A DNA stretch of 64,000 bases, from contig NZ_JAOQJQ010000004.1 in assembly GCF_025566885.1 (NCBI RefSeq), positions 186,001 to 250,000 of the forward strand, read 5' to 3'. The position numbers were made by a program, and so were the translations under genes. Shown here in pieces: positions 9,019 to 19,346 of the stretch. Position 1 is the stretch's first letter, and the number at the start of each line of letters is the position of its first letter. This stretch comes from Brotonthovivens ammoniilytica. GTDB lineage: Bacteria; Bacillota; Clostridia; Lachnospirales; Lachnospiraceae. The notes beneath the pieces were generated by a model, which saw only the letters and a list, made by a program, of their open reading frames with translations, did not search any database and was not told where the DNA came from.

Positions 9019-10173
9019 ATGAATAAAAAAGAAGTTTCAGAAATTAAACGTTTATTTACCAAAGAGCGCTGTGCCATCAACCGCATCTGTGGCTGCTACA
9101 TAGACACAGAAAAAGAAAAAAGACTGGAATTAAAAGAAGCATTTCTCTCTCTTCCGGAGGAAGAAATGTTCAAATATTTTGATATTTTCCGCAAAACCCT
9201 GTCCGGTACCATCGGAAAAAATCTTTTGAACATGCCTTTTCCCCTAGAACAGGAAATGGGAGACGGCACTCAGAAGTTTCTGCTGAAACTGCGGGACAGC
9301 GAGTTGAAGGATCAGGAACTTCTGGATGAATTTTATGATAAAATTATTGAAACCTACTATCATCCGGAAAACTACTTTATTATCCTGATTCATGGTTCAT
9401 ATGATATCCCTCAGCGGACTTCTGACGGACTAGAAATGGATGATGCCTCAGATTATATCTACAATTTTATCCTGTGCAGTATCTGTCCTGTAAATCTGTC
9501 CAAGGCGGGGTTGTGTTACAATGCAGAAACCAACAATATCGAAGACCGCATCCGTGACTGGATTGTGGAGATGCCGGAACTGGGATTTTTATTCCCTGCC
9601 TTTAACGACAGAAACAGCGATGTCCACAGCCTGCTTTATTATTCTAAAAATTCCAAGGAATTTAACAGTGAAATTGTAGAGCAGATTTTAGGCTGCACAG
9701 AGCCCCTCCCTGCAGATGCTCAAAAAGAATCCTTCGACTCTATTATAGAAGATACCTTCGGCACAGACTGCACCCTGGAAACTATCCGCATGGTTCATGA
9801 TAACCTGAATGAAATGATAGAAGAGGCTGCAGATAGTCCCGATCCGGTTATCCTTGACAAGGCTGATGTAAAGACGCTCCTTTACCACAGCGGCGCCACA
9901 GAGGAAAATCTGGAGCATTTTGAAGAACAGTACGATACATTTGTAGGAGAAAAGGCAACAGTAATGGCTTCTAACATCACTAATACCAGGAAATTTGAAA
10001 TCAAAACTCCCGATATTACCGTGAACGTAAACCCTGACCGCACCGATCTTGTGGATACCCGCGTCATCAACGGCAAAAGGTGCCTTGTAATTGAGATTAA
10101 CGATCAGGTGGAAGTCAATGGCATTCATGTTTTCCCGGAAGACGATTCCGAGAATCTTGATATTCCATTCTAG
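9019..10173 (+). CDS. DUF4317 domain protein, function unknown
   Basis: A 384-residue soluble protein matching, from memory, the DUF4317 family found in Clostridia (N-terminus MNKKEVSEIKRLFTKERCAI). No catalytic motif or membrane segment is recognised. The start was set at the ATG at 9019 because AAGGAG at 9005-9010 lies 8 bases upstream; the frame also has GTG and ATG codons 6-9 bases earlier. It is a single-gene unit with its own promoter and terminator. Confidence 0.8.
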   Translation: MNKKEVSEIKRLFTKERCAINRICGCYIDTEKEKRLELKEAFLSLPEEEMFKYFDIFRKTLSGTIGKNLLNMPFPLEQEMGDGTQKFLLKLRDSELKDQELLDEFYDKIIETYYHPENYFIILIHGSYDIPQRTSDGLEMDDASDYIYNFILCSICPVNLSKAGLCYNAETNNIEDRIRDWIVEMPELGFLFPAFNDRNSDVHSLLYYSKNSKEFNSEIVEQILGCTEPLPADAQKESFDSIIEDTFGTDCTLETIRMVHDNLNEMIEEAADSPDPVILDKADVKTLLYHSGATEENLEHFEEQYDTFVGEKATVMASNITNTRKFEIKTPDITVNVNPDRTDLVDTRVINGKRCLVIEINDQVEVNGIHVFPEDDSENLDIPF

Positions 10174-10185
10174 ATCTAAACCAGA

Positions 10186-10236
10186 CAGGTCTTAGAAGGA
10201 TTGAAAAATCAGTCCTTCTGAGGCCTGCTTTTGTTA
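10186..10236 (+). terminator. Terminator after DUF4317 gene
   Basis: A 15-bp imperfect stem (CAGGTCTTAGAAGGA pairing with TCCTTCTGAGGCCTG) is followed by a T-rich tail on the plus strand. Confidence 0.85.
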
Positions 10237-10264
10237 TTTTTTATACCTGTTCCCGCCACGTTAT

Positions 10265-11149
10265 TTACACAAGATATTCTTTTGACATCTGTAAAAATGC
10301 CCGCAGCGCCGGCGTTGCCCATTTATTTTTACTGTAAATTACCTGAATCCACATGGATAAACTGTAATCCTTCACCTTAAGCAGCGCAATCTTTTCTTTT
10401 CTCAGCGCATCTTCCAGTGTAAATTCAGGAAGCAGTGAAATTCCGATATTGTCCACAACACTGTCTATAATCATCTGGGTATACCCTACCTCCTGAACAT
10501 TGCGTACCACAATTCCCCGGCCGGACAAAAACTGCTGAAATGCTTTTCTGTAATTACACCCTTCCTCCACCTGTATAAAGGACTCTTTGGTTAGTTCATC
10601 AATGGTTACCTCTTTCTTTGAGGCAAAGGGATGCCCGGAGGAACAGAAAAAAGAAATTTTAGTCTCCAGCACATGAGCTGTCTCCCAATATGGGCGGACT
10701 ACCTTTTTATCCAGAGTTAAAATCACATCCAGCGTACCTTTTTCCAGCATATCCATACACTCTAATGTGGTGGCCACTACAATAGTAAGACAAACCTCAG
10801 GAAATCTTTTCATAAAAGCCTTAAAAATACCCATATATCTTGAAGCGCAGATACTCTCCATGACACCAATCCGGATCTGTCCTCTTGGCTCTTTGTCATT
10901 TGTAAAATGCTCCACCGCCATCTCCTCACACTTTAAAATTTCATACGCATACCGCTGAAATTCTACTCCAGCCGCCGATAAGCATACTCTCTTCCCATTT
11001 CTCTCAAACAATTCCACCTGCAGTTCCTGCTCTAAGGTCTGAATCTGTGTGGTTACTGTGGACTGGGCATAACCAAGCGCTGCAGCCGCCCTGGAAAAAT
11101 TTCCAATCTCCGATACTTTTATAAACGTTCTGATATTTCTAATTTCCAT
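10265..11149 (-). CDS. LysR-family transcriptional regulator
   Basis: A 294-residue LysR-type regulator. The N-terminal winged helix-turn-helix is classic (FIKVSEIGNFSRAAAALGYA, then STVTTQIQTLEQEL), followed by a periplasmic-binding-protein-like effector domain from about residue 90 (IRIGVMESICASRYMG). The effector is unknown. It is not divergent from a neighbouring enzyme gene, so the usual location rule gives no target. RBS AAGGG precedes the ATG. The 170 bp upstream hold its promoter and the metA terminator. Confidence 0.9.
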   Translation of the reverse strand: MEIRNIRTFIKVSEIGNFSRAAAALGYAQSTVTTQIQTLEQELQVELFERNGKRVCLSAAGVEFQRYAYEILKCEEMAVEHFTNDKEPRGQIRIGVMESICASRYMGIFKAFMKRFPEVCLTIVVATTLECMDMLEKGTLDVILTLDKKVVRPYWETAHVLETKISFFCSSGHPFASKKEVTIDELTKESFIQVEEGCNYRKAFQQFLSGRGIVVRNVQEVGYTQMIIDSVVDNIGISLLPEFTLEDALRKEKIALLKVKDYSLSMWIQVIYSKNKWATPALRAFLQMSKEYLV

Positions 11150-11287
11150 TATTTTCCCTTATCATTTTTTTTAATAAAACATATCAATTATTTCAATTTT
11201 ACAGATATATTGTAGTGTGGTATTATCTTTTTGTAAAGCAAAGAATTAAAAAATTACCTTTTTACAACTCTCAACACAAAGAAAAAG

Positions 11288-11305
11288 CGGACTCGCAAGA
11301 GTCCG
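11288..11305 (-). terminator. Terminator of metA (possibly bidirectional)
   Basis: A perfect 7-bp stem with a GCAA loop (CGGACTC-GCAA-GAGTCCG). It is flanked by T runs on both strands; on the minus strand it follows the metA stop. Confidence 0.8.
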
Positions 11306-11319
11306 TTTTTTTGTACTTT

Positions 11320-12240
11320 TTATAACACAGTTCCCTTTAAATCATAAGGTGTCGTCTGATAAACATAATAATTCAGCCAGTTAGAAAACATCAGCTGTCC
11401 GGCAGAACGCCAGTTTACAACAGGTGTCTTTGACGGGTCATCATCAGGAAAGTAATTTACGGGCACTTCCGGATTCAGCCCCCGCTGTACATCTCTTTCA
11501 TATTCAAGAGCCAGTGTGTTCCGGTCATATTCCAAATGACAGGTCACAAAAAAGTGACTGGAATCTCTCGATTTTACAATGGTAACCCCCGCTTCCTCAG
11601 AGGATGCAATCAGCTCTAGCTGCGGTACTGCAAGCACATCTTCCTCCGATACGCCCATAGCTCTAGAATGAGGTGCAAAAAACACATCATCAAATCCACG
11701 AAATAACGGAGAACTGGCTTTTTTCACCTGATTTTCATATACCCCGGATAACTTCTTATCAAGGTCGCACTTCTGAATCCCATAATGATAATAAAGTCCC
11801 GCATAGGCCCCCCAGCAGACATGCATGGTACAGTGGACATGCTCCTTACTCCACTCCATAATTGTACAGAGCTCTTCCCAGTAATCCACATCCTCATATG
11901 CCACATTATCAAGAGGCGCTCCGGTTATGATCATACCGTCAAACCACCGGTCTTTTACCTGGTCAAAAGTCGTGTAAAACGTCTCCATATGATTGGAATC
12001 CACATGCTGAGGCGTATAGCTTGCCGTCTGCAGAAACTCTACCTTCACCTGAAGCGGTGTATTAGACAGCTTGCGCAGCAGCTGTGTCTCCGTCACAATC
12101 TTTGTAGGCATCAGATTCAAAATCAGAACATTTAAAGGACGTATATCCTGATGCATCGCCCGAAACTCTGTCATTACAAATATATTTTCACTTTCCAGCA
12201 CTGCAGTGGCCGGAAGGGAATCCGGTATTTTAATCGGCAT
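11320..12240 (-). CDS. metA: Homoserine O-acyltransferase (MetA)
   Basis: Activates homoserine by O-acylation, the first committed step of methionine synthesis. The 306-residue protein starts MPIKIPDSLPA as usual, has the catalytic cysteine in HVCWGAYAG, the ITGAPLD loop, and the His/Glu of FVTCHLEYD. The residue after the APL triplet is Asp. In characterised enzymes Gly there goes with succinyl-CoA and Glu with acetyl-CoA, so acetyl transfer is more likely but not shown. The ATG at 12240 was chosen over one two codons earlier because AGGAG is then 8 bases away. No SAM riboswitch was found in the 96 bases upstream. Confidence 0.92.
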   Translation of the reverse strand: MPIKIPDSLPATAVLESENIFVMTEFRAMHQDIRPLNVLILNLMPTKIVTETQLLRKLSNTPLQVKVEFLQTASYTPQHVDSNHMETFYTTFDQVKDRWFDGMIITGAPLDNVAYEDVDYWEELCTIMEWSKEHVHCTMHVCWGAYAGLYYHYGIQKCDLDKKLSGVYENQVKKASSPLFRGFDDVFFAPHSRAMGVSEEDVLAVPQLELIASSEEAGVTIVKSRDSSHFFVTCHLEYDRNTLALEYERDVQRGLNPEVPVNYFPDDDPSKTPVVNWRSAGQLMFSNWLNYYVYQTTPYDLKGTVL

Positions 12241-12336
12241 TGCCATCTCTCCTAACTTCCTGGTGATTATTTTAAGAATATTGCTACCATTTTATCTGCA
12301 ATTCTCTAATAAATCAAGTGAAATGCCGGTTTTTTC

Positions 12337-13356
12337 TTATTCTTCATATCCATTTGGGTTTTTACTCTGCCAGTTCCAGGAATCCGCACACATTTCTTCA
12401 ATTCCATACTGCGCACTCCACCCAAGCTCCTCTTTCGCTTTTTTGGGGGCACAATAGCAGGTAGCAATGTCCCCGGGACGGCGGGGCTTAATCTGGTATG
12501 CAATATCATGGCCGCATGCTTTTTCAAAAGCGTGCAGAACCTGTAACACACTGTATCCCTTTCCCGTTCCAAGGTTATAAATACAAACCCCAGCATTTTC
12601 TTTGAGCTTCTCAACTGCCTTTACATGACCTGCCGCCAGATCTACTACATGAATATAATCCCGCACACCGGTTCCATCCGGAGTATCATAATCATCACCA
12701 AATACTCCCAGACATTCCAGCTTTCCGATTGCCACCTGAGCAATATACGGAAGCAGATTATTGGGAATCCCTTTGGGATCCTCTCCAATCATACCGCTTT
12801 TATGAGCTCCAATTGGATTAAAGTAACGGAGCAGTACTACATTCCACTCAGGATCTGCCGTATGAATATCTGTAAGAACCTGTTCTAACATACTTTTAGT
12901 CCAGCCATAGGGATTTGTAGGCTGTCCTTTCGGGCATTCCTCGGTAATGGGAATCATTACCGGATCTCCGTAAACAGTTGCGCTGGAGCTGAAAATAATA
13001 TTCTTTACATTATGATTTCTCATAACATCACAAAGAATCAGTGTTCCTGTAATATTGTTATGATAATACTCCATGGGTTTAGCCACCGATTCTCCCACAG
13101 CCTTAAGACCTGCAAAATGAATCACTGCCTCAATATCATCATGGGCATCAAAAATCCGGTCCAGGGAATCTTTATCTAAAATATCATTTTCGTAAAATGC
13201 CACTGTCTTTCCTGTGATTTCCTCCACACGATCCACTGCTTTTTTACTGGAATTAGAAAGATTATCAACGATCACAACCTCATAACCCTTCTGTAATAAT
13301 TCCACGCAGGTGTGGCTTCCAATATACCCTGCTCCTCCTGTTACTAATATCTTCAT
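12337..13356 (-). CDS. galE: UDP-glucose 4-epimerase (GalE)
   Basis: Interconverts UDP-glucose and UDP-galactose for the Leloir pathway and for sugar precursors of the cell surface. The 339-residue extended SDR has VTGGAGYIGSHT (NAD site), FSSSATVYGD (catalytic Ser), NPYGWTKSM (Tyr-x-x-x-Lys) and the C-terminal substrate region RRPGDIATCYC. Length is normal. RBS AAAGGAA precedes the ATG. The adjoining genes are not galactose genes, so a surface-polysaccharide role is as likely as galactose use. Confidence 0.95.
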   Translation of the reverse strand: MKILVTGGAGYIGSHTCVELLQKGYEVVIVDNLSNSSKKAVDRVEEITGKTVAFYENDILDKDSLDRIFDAHDDIEAVIHFAGLKAVGESVAKPMEYYHNNITGTLILCDVMRNHNVKNIIFSSSATVYGDPVMIPITEECPKGQPTNPYGWTKSMLEQVLTDIHTADPEWNVVLLRYFNPIGAHKSGMIGEDPKGIPNNLLPYIAQVAIGKLECLGVFGDDYDTPDGTGVRDYIHVVDLAAGHVKAVEKLKENAGVCIYNLGTGKGYSVLQVLHAFEKACGHDIAYQIKPRRPGDIATCYCAPKKAKEELGWSAQYGIEEMCADSWNWQSKNPNGYEE

Positions 13357-13382
13357 ATTATAATTCCTTTCTCAATGGTAAT

Positions 13383-14237
13383 CTAAAATGTCAGTCTGTG
13401 AATTTTTGCCTTGCCTTCTTTTTGTACACCTCTTGCATAAGAAAACTCCGGATAGCCAAAACCGATAGCCGCTCCCACATGGTGGTCCTCCGGAATCTTA
13501 AGCTTCGCTTTTATCTCAGGCATATTATTTAAAACATTTAACGGATATTTCAATATAACCGCTCCCATCTGCCGCGCTGCGCACATCAGTTCAAAATACG
13601 TACTGATAATGGTGGTATCTTCCCCGCAGGAACCAAATTTCTTCGGCATATGTACAATTAGTAAATGAGGTGCTGAACAAAACAGCATATCTCCATTCAT
13701 GGCCTGCTGCTCTCTGTCCTTCATAATCTGGTAGGATTCTTCATCAAAAGAACGGGCATATATCCCCTCACCGGCTTGACGTTCCATCTCATCATGCACC
13801 ATTTTCTGAAATTTCTTCATCTCTTCTCTGTCGTCTATTAATGTATACTCCGCTTTCTGCTTATTTCCTCCTGTAGGTGCATTCTCCAGCACCTTAAACA
13901 TTTCTTCCAGCTCTTTTTTATCTACATTTCTATCCTGAAAATGACGACAGGATCTTCTCCCTGCAATCAGAGAATCTATCATCTTGGCTGCTCCGTCCCC
14001 GGCCATAGGCAGACTATTTTCGGGAACTTTTCCCAGTACCGATACCGCCCCTTGAGGACAGACTGCAAGACAATGCTGGCATCCCCAGCATCCATACCAA
14101 TCCAGAGTTTTGACTTCTTTTATCTGAGCTTTCCGATCCTGCCCCAGCTCTATCAGCATAGCCGGACAGGCTCTGACACACAGACCGCATCCAATGCACA
14201 TCTCTTTGTCTACTTTAAAATCTGCAAGATTGTTCAT
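13383..14237 (-). CDS. Ferredoxin-domain nitroreductase
   Basis: A 284-residue fusion of an N-terminal double [4Fe-4S] ferredoxin module (CIGCGLCVRACP, then CWGCQHCLAVCP) to a nitroreductase domain that begins about residue 80 (GRRSCRHFQDRNV). The arrangement lets electrons pass from ferredoxin clusters to FMN, as in anaerobe nitroreductases. Substrate unknown. The ATG at 14237 was chosen because AGAAGG is 7 bases upstream; the frame runs six codons further. It sits between galE and uppP with no functional link visible. Confidence 0.88.
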   Translation of the reverse strand: MNNLADFKVDKEMCIGCGLCVRACPAMLIELGQDRKAQIKEVKTLDWYGCWGCQHCLAVCPQGAVSVLGKVPENSLPMAGDGAAKMIDSLIAGRRSCRHFQDRNVDKKELEEMFKVLENAPTGGNKQKAEYTLIDDREEMKKFQKMVHDEMERQAGEGIYARSFDEESYQIMKDREQQAMNGDMLFCSAPHLLIVHMPKKFGSCGEDTTIISTYFELMCAARQMGAVILKYPLNVLNNMPEIKAKLKIPEDHHVGAAIGFGYPEFSYARGVQKEGKAKIHRLTF

Positions 14238-14340
14238 TTTTAAACCTTCTTTCAAAATTTTATCGGTTATAGCTTCTATTTTATTTGATATTTCACTGTT
14301 CGTCCAGTAAAATCAAATATCTTTGGTTTTTAGCTATTTA

Positions 14341-15204
14341 TCAAAACATTGCTTTTGCGGCAAAAAATACAAGCACCAGTATACCCAGCACAATCCGATA
14401 CCATCCGAAAACTTTGAAATCATGTTTCTTAATATAATTCATCAAAAATTTGATGACAATAATAGATACCACAAAGGCTACTGCCATACCGGTCAGCAGA
14501 ATCACTGCTTCTGTGGCAGTAAAATCAAATCCAAACTGAAGTATCTTTAACAGACTGGCGCCAAACATAACAGGGATCGCCAGATAAAATGTAAATTCTG
14601 CTGCTGCCACCCTGGAAACCCCAATTAAAAGCGCTCCCACAATGGTAGCTCCGGATCTGGAGGTTCCCGGAAAAATTGCCGCAATCAGCTGAAAAATTCC
14701 AATCATCAAACACATCTGGTAGGAAATCTGAGCCACTGACTGCACCCGGCTTCTTCTTCCCTTGTGTTTATTTTCAATAATAATAAATGCTATACCAAAC
14801 ACAATAAGGGCGATGGCAACGGTTTCATAATTATAAAACATTGCTTCAAATGTATCATTAAACGCCAGTCCGATGACAGCTGCCGGAATACAGGCAATTA
14901 TAATTTTAATCCAGAGGTGGATAATATCCATTTTAACAAAAGACAAAGGCCCCCTCCCGGCCAGGGGAGCCTGATTATTTTTCCTTCCAAAAGGCCAGAT
15001 CTTATGCCAGAATACAACCACAACAGCCAGAATGGCACCAAGCTGAATGACAACTTCAAACATACGAAAAAAGGCTTCTGATACATCCAGCTTCACGAAC
15101 TCATTTAACAGTATCATATGTCCGGTGCTGCTAATAGGAAGCCATTCTGTAATTCCTTCTACAATACCAAACAATACGGCTTTTAAAATTTCCATTAATT
15201 CCAT
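14341..15204 (-). CDS. uppP: Undecaprenyl-diphosphate phosphatase (UppP/BacA)
   Basis: Recycles the lipid carrier for peptidoglycan by removing one phosphate from undecaprenyl diphosphate at the membrane; extra copies confer bacitracin tolerance. The 287-residue polytopic protein has both catalytic signatures, EGITEWLPISSTGHM near the N-terminus and PGTSRSGATI about residue 180. AGGAG lies 7 bases before the ATG. It follows the same cell-wall theme as ddl-murF and the PBP but is a separate unit. Confidence 0.95.
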   Translation of the reverse strand: MELMEILKAVLFGIVEGITEWLPISSTGHMILLNEFVKLDVSEAFFRMFEVVIQLGAILAVVVVFWHKIWPFGRKNNQAPLAGRGPLSFVKMDIIHLWIKIIIACIPAAVIGLAFNDTFEAMFYNYETVAIALIVFGIAFIIIENKHKGRRSRVQSVAQISYQMCLMIGIFQLIAAIFPGTSRSGATIVGALLIGVSRVAAAEFTFYLAIPVMFGASLLKILQFGFDFTATEAVILLTGMAVAFVVSIIVIKFLMNYIKKHDFKVFGWYRIVLGILVLVFFAAKAMF

Positions 15205-15325
15205 ATATAAACTCCTGTTTCTTTTTTACCTCTAATTCTATTCCAAATTTTTCTTTTGTAAACCATTTTTACCAAATCATAAGAAAGAAAAAAGAAAGTG
15301 TCTGTCGAAAACACTTTTGTTTCCG

Positions 15326-16711
15326 CTAATCTGTTTCCCCTTCTGTTCTTTTCTCTCCCCCCGTCAGCCTGCGTATCCAGTTGTATCTGTTCACTTTTAT
15401 AAACGCAGGAAGACATTTAAAAATCTGATCGGAATTAATAAACAGCACAACCACAATCGTAGGCAGCTTCCACCAGAATGCCGCCATAAACGACAGCGGA
15501 TACATAATACACCAAATGCTGATTAAATCCAGCTTCAGATAAAAGGTGGTATCTCCGCCGCCCCGGATGATTCCTCCAATGGTCGGCATCTGATACGAGG
15601 TACCAATTGCAATAAAGCTCAGCATAATAATAATCTGACTGGCCAGCTTCAATGACTCCTCATTCAGTGAATAGAAGCTTAAAATCGGCACTCTTAAAAT
15701 ATTCAGCCCAAGGCAGATCGTCAGTCCCACTACAAGGAAGACTACCTGCAGTGTCCGGCTGTATTCTTTTACCTTATCCAGTTTCCCCATACCAATAGTC
15801 TTTCCTATTACTACTGATGTAGCGGAAGCAGAACCGATGGCGATAATTTTCAAAAACTGAAACAGTGTCGCCGCTGCGCTGTTGGCCGCTATGGCATTGG
15901 TATCTAAATGTCCTAAAATAGCCGTCTGCATTGCCTGGGAGACCCCGAAAAGTCCCTGAATCACCACTACCGGAAGACTGATTCTTAAAAAGCTGCCAAG
16001 CATCTGGTGATCCCTCCTGAGAAATTCTTTCCATTTTACATGCAGCTTTTTGTCACCAAATGCAACATAGCAGGCAACAATGAAAAGCTCTACAGCTCTT
16101 GCAGCCAGTGTTCCCACAGCGGCTCCCCGGATTCCCATTTCAGGCGCCCCAAAGTTACCAAAGATCAGCATATAATTGATCCCCACATTTATGATCAATG
16201 TGGACAGTGAAACAAAAAAAGCGATTCTGACCGTTTCCACACTGCGCAGCATAGCCAGCAGAACATTTGTAATGGCAAATAGCAGATAGGTAAAACGCAT
16301 CAGAGATAAATACTCTGTTCCACAGGCTATAATTGCAGGATCCTTTGTAAATATTTCCAGAATCTGCTCCGGAAACAGCGAGGCAGCTGCCGTCAGAATC
16401 AATCCTCCTACTATAGCAATTCTAAGGGCAATACCCGCAAGCTTTTTAATAGGACCGGTTTCCCCTTTTCCCCAATACTGTGCAGATAATACTACCAGCC
16501 CTTCTCCCAGGCCTACTACAACCTGCTGCCAGACAAATTGTATCTGATTTACTGCTGCGGCACCGGAAAGTTCATTTTGCCCATAGCTTCCAAGCATGAC
16601 ATTATCCGCCAGATTGACACTGTAGGAAATCAGATTCTGCACCACAAGAAGTCCCATCAAGGAAAAAAAAGTCCGGTAAAACTGTTTGTCTTTTGTCAAT
16701 AATTTACTCAT
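15326..16711 (-). CDS. MATE-family efflux transporter
   Basis: A 461-residue protein with about twelve membrane segments and the two-fold MATE organisation (N-lobe NLADNVMLGSYG, C-lobe HLDTNAIAANSAA). MATE proteins export drugs or cationic metabolites using Na+ or H+ gradients. It divergently faces the penicillin-binding protein gene across a 188-200 bp AT-rich region with several TATAAT-like boxes. The substrate is unknown. Confidence 0.9.
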   Translation of the reverse strand: MSKLLTKDKQFYRTFFSLMGLLVVQNLISYSVNLADNVMLGSYGQNELSGAAAVNQIQFVWQQVVVGLGEGLVVLSAQYWGKGETGPIKKLAGIALRIAIVGGLILTAAASLFPEQILEIFTKDPAIIACGTEYLSLMRFTYLLFAITNVLLAMLRSVETVRIAFFVSLSTLIINVGINYMLIFGNFGAPEMGIRGAAVGTLAARAVELFIVACYVAFGDKKLHVKWKEFLRRDHQMLGSFLRISLPVVVIQGLFGVSQAMQTAILGHLDTNAIAANSAAATLFQFLKIIAIGSASATSVVIGKTIGMGKLDKVKEYSRTLQVVFLVVGLTICLGLNILRVPILSFYSLNEESLKLASQIIIMLSFIAIGTSYQMPTIGGIIRGGGDTTFYLKLDLISIWCIMYPLSFMAAFWWKLPTIVVVLFINSDQIFKCLPAFIKVNRYNWIRRLTGGEKRTEGETD

Positions 16712-16914
16712 ATTCTGTCTATACTCCTGTTAAAACATAAAAATTTTTTCCAATAATTTAAGAAATTCATCATAATCATTTTATAATATACTATATATCA
16801 TAATCAGAAGATTTATTGTATAATGACTTAGTATATCAAATACACCAAACATTGTCACTTATCACCGTTTTACTAATAAACTGTGAAATCTGAAGAATAT
16901 TGAGGTTGATAAAC

Positions 16915-19341
16915 ATGAAGAACGAAGATAACACTAACAATAAGAATAAGAAAAAGAAAGGCCGCAAAAAACGCCGCCCTGGACGTATTATCAGAAATAT
17001 TATTCTGGGGATTGTAATTGCCTTTGCCGCTCTTTTTCTTCTTGGAAATTTGTTTTTTCATTACAAATATGGAGAAACTATTTTCAGCTGTGCAAAATTT
17101 GGAAAAGAGGCAGTGGCAGAAAGTACCGCTGACACCTTCCGCCCCAATCAGGCTTCTACCGTTTACAGCTCAGATGGCAAAGAAATTGCAAAGCTGTATG
17201 AGGATACCGAAAGCACTTACCTGGATTTTGACAATATCCCCAAAAATGTCATCAACGCTTTCGTGGCCGTAGAAGACCGTACTTTCTGGAAAAATTCCGG
17301 AATCGACGTTAAGGGTATTGTACGTGTCAGTCTGAACTTTTTAAAAACAAAAGGTGATGTAGCTCAGGGTGCCAGCACCATTACCCAGCAGCTTTCCAGA
17401 GATATTTTCCTCACCAACGAAAAGTCACTGGTACGAAAGGTAAAAGAAATTTTTATTGCCATGAATCTGAATAAAAAATACAGTAAAGAAGAGATCATGG
17501 AATATTACTGCAATAACGTCTGCTTTGCCAACGGAATTTTCGGTATTGAAGATGCCAGCCAGACCTATTTTAACAAACCGGCATCCCAGCTGACTTTGTC
17601 AGAGGCAGCTTACCTTTGCGCAATACCAAACCGGCCGGAATATTATAATCCATTTAAAGACAGCAGCAACGCCATCACCCGCCGGGACAAGATTTTAGAG
17701 GACATGTATGAATGTGGTTATATTACCCAGCAGGAAATGAACGACGCTGTTTCCGAAGAAATTACCATCGCCAAACAAGAAGATAACGATGAATTTTACA
17801 ACTATGAAACTTCCTTTGCCATCAAATGTGCAACCGAATATTTAATGGGCTATCTGTACGATTTCAATTTCCAGTATCAATTTGATACAGACAGCGAATA
17901 CGCCGAATATCATCAAAAATACAACGAAGTATATCAGCAGGCCAAACACCGCTTATACACCGGAGGTTATGAGATTCAGACCTCACTAGATCTTGAGGCT
18001 CAGCAGGGACTTCAAGAAGTTGTAAATAATCAGCTTTCATTTGACCAGCGCTTAAAAAAGGGTAGTGAAACCTATAACCTGCAGAGTGGTATGACTGTTA
18101 TCGACAACAATACCGGCAAAGTGGTTGCATCTGTGGGAGGGCGTGAACAGGAAGGTATCACTCAGGCACTGTCCTATAACCATTCCTTCCAGGGCTCCAA
18201 CCAGCCGGGCAGCAGTATTAAACCACTGGTTGTATATACTCCGGCACTGATGAAAGGCTACACCCCCACATCGGCAATTCCGGATATTAATGTGGATGTG
18301 GCGAAAAAGTCAACACAGAAAGTCAGCTCCATGACCGGCACGAAATATTCTCTTCGTGAAGCAGTGGTCCGCAGTAAAAACGGATGTGCTTACTGGCTGT
18401 TAAATGATATTACTCCCAAATACGGTTTATCTTTCCTAGAGGAGATGGGATTTTCCAATCTGCATCCAAATGATAATAATTTAAGCGCCGCACTGGGCGG
18501 TTTCAGTTACGGAACCTCCCCGTGGGAAATGGCCAACGCCTATTATACCCTTTATAACTCCGGCACTTACACAAAAGCAGACTGCCTGACCTCCATAAAG
18601 GATAATACAGGAAAAGAAATATACGAAGCTCCGGCTTCAAAGGAAGTTTACTCTTCTACAGCTTCTGACGAAATCATTGATATCATGCGGGGGGTATTTA
18701 AAAGTCCCGGTACTGCCAGCAGCCTTAACTGGAGCAGCTCTACCCAGACAGAGGCCGCCGGAAAGACAGGTACAACCAATGATAACCGGGACGGCTGGTT
18801 CTGCGGTTTTACTCCCTATTATACAATTGCTGTCTGGGTTGGCAACGATGACAACAGTCCTTATCCCGGATTAAGCGGCAGCACCTACCCTGCCCGTATT
18901 TGGAAAGAAGCAATGCTGTACATGATTAAAGATAAACCCGCAGCTTCTTTTGATTTATCTGTCAGCGGTTCCTCAAATACCGTTGTCCCTGATGAAGAAG
19001 AAACAGAGACAGACAATACAGACAGCACGGATAATACCAATACAGACACTCAGGATAACACACAGCAGAATCCTGCAGATACACCGCAGACAACACCTGA
19101 TACACCAGATGATAATCAGGATGACAACCCGGATGATATCCAGGGGGATATTAAACCCGATCCGGATGACGGCGGCAGCACAGATACGCCGTCCACAGAT
19201 CCCGATACCCCGCCGGATGGCGGAGATGGCGGCTCAGACTCCGAAGGAGACCAGGGCCAGGACTCCCAGCAAAAGCCGGATGGATCCGGTCAGGGTAGCA
19301 GCTCCTCCGGCAGCCAGACCAATCAAAATTCAAAGAACTAA
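16915..19341 (+). CDS. Class A penicillin-binding protein (transglycosylase/transpeptidase)
   Basis: Bifunctional peptidoglycan polymerase of 808 residues. Order: a very basic cytoplasmic tail, a TM segment (about 25-50), a GT51 glycosyltransferase domain (VAVEDRTFWKNSGID, ASTITQQLSRD), then a transpeptidase domain with SXXK in GSSIKP, SXN in VRSKNG and KTGT in AAGKTGTTND. The last 130 or so residues are a low-complexity Asp/Thr/Pro/Gly/Ser tail, probably extended and extracellular. Start at the ATG at 16915, since GAGG is 9 bases upstream; an in-frame TTG lies five codons earlier. A strong terminator follows. Confidence 0.94.
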   Translation: MKNEDNTNNKNKKKKGRKKRRPGRIIRNIILGIVIAFAALFLLGNLFFHYKYGETIFSCAKFGKEAVAESTADTFRPNQASTVYSSDGKEIAKLYEDTESTYLDFDNIPKNVINAFVAVEDRTFWKNSGIDVKGIVRVSLNFLKTKGDVAQGASTITQQLSRDIFLTNEKSLVRKVKEIFIAMNLNKKYSKEEIMEYYCNNVCFANGIFGIEDASQTYFNKPASQLTLSEAAYLCAIPNRPEYYNPFKDSSNAITRRDKILEDMYECGYITQQEMNDAVSEEITIAKQEDNDEFYNYETSFAIKCATEYLMGYLYDFNFQYQFDTDSEYAEYHQKYNEVYQQAKHRLYTGGYEIQTSLDLEAQQGLQEVVNNQLSFDQRLKKGSETYNLQSGMTVIDNNTGKVVASVGGREQEGITQALSYNHSFQGSNQPGSSIKPLVVYTPALMKGYTPTSAIPDINVDVAKKSTQKVSSMTGTKYSLREAVVRSKNGCAYWLLNDITPKYGLSFLEEMGFSNLHPNDNNLSAALGGFSYGTSPWEMANAYYTLYNSGTYTKADCLTSIKDNTGKEIYEAPASKEVYSSTASDEIIDIMRGVFKSPGTASSLNWSSSTQTEAAGKTGTTNDNRDGWFCGFTPYYTIAVWVGNDDNSPYPGLSGSTYPARIWKEAMLYMIKDKPAASFDLSVSGSSNTVVPDEEETETDNTDSTDNTNTDTQDNTQQNPADTPQTTPDTPDDNQDDNPDDIQGDIKPDPDDGGSTDTPSTDPDTPPDGGDGGSDSEGDQGQDSQQKPDGSGQGSSSSGSQTNQNSKN

Positions 19342-19346
19342 ACTAA

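Noticed and set aside
12241..12336. SAM or T-box riboswitch before metA
   Set aside because: Only about 96 bases upstream of the start codon, without conserved motifs of either class.
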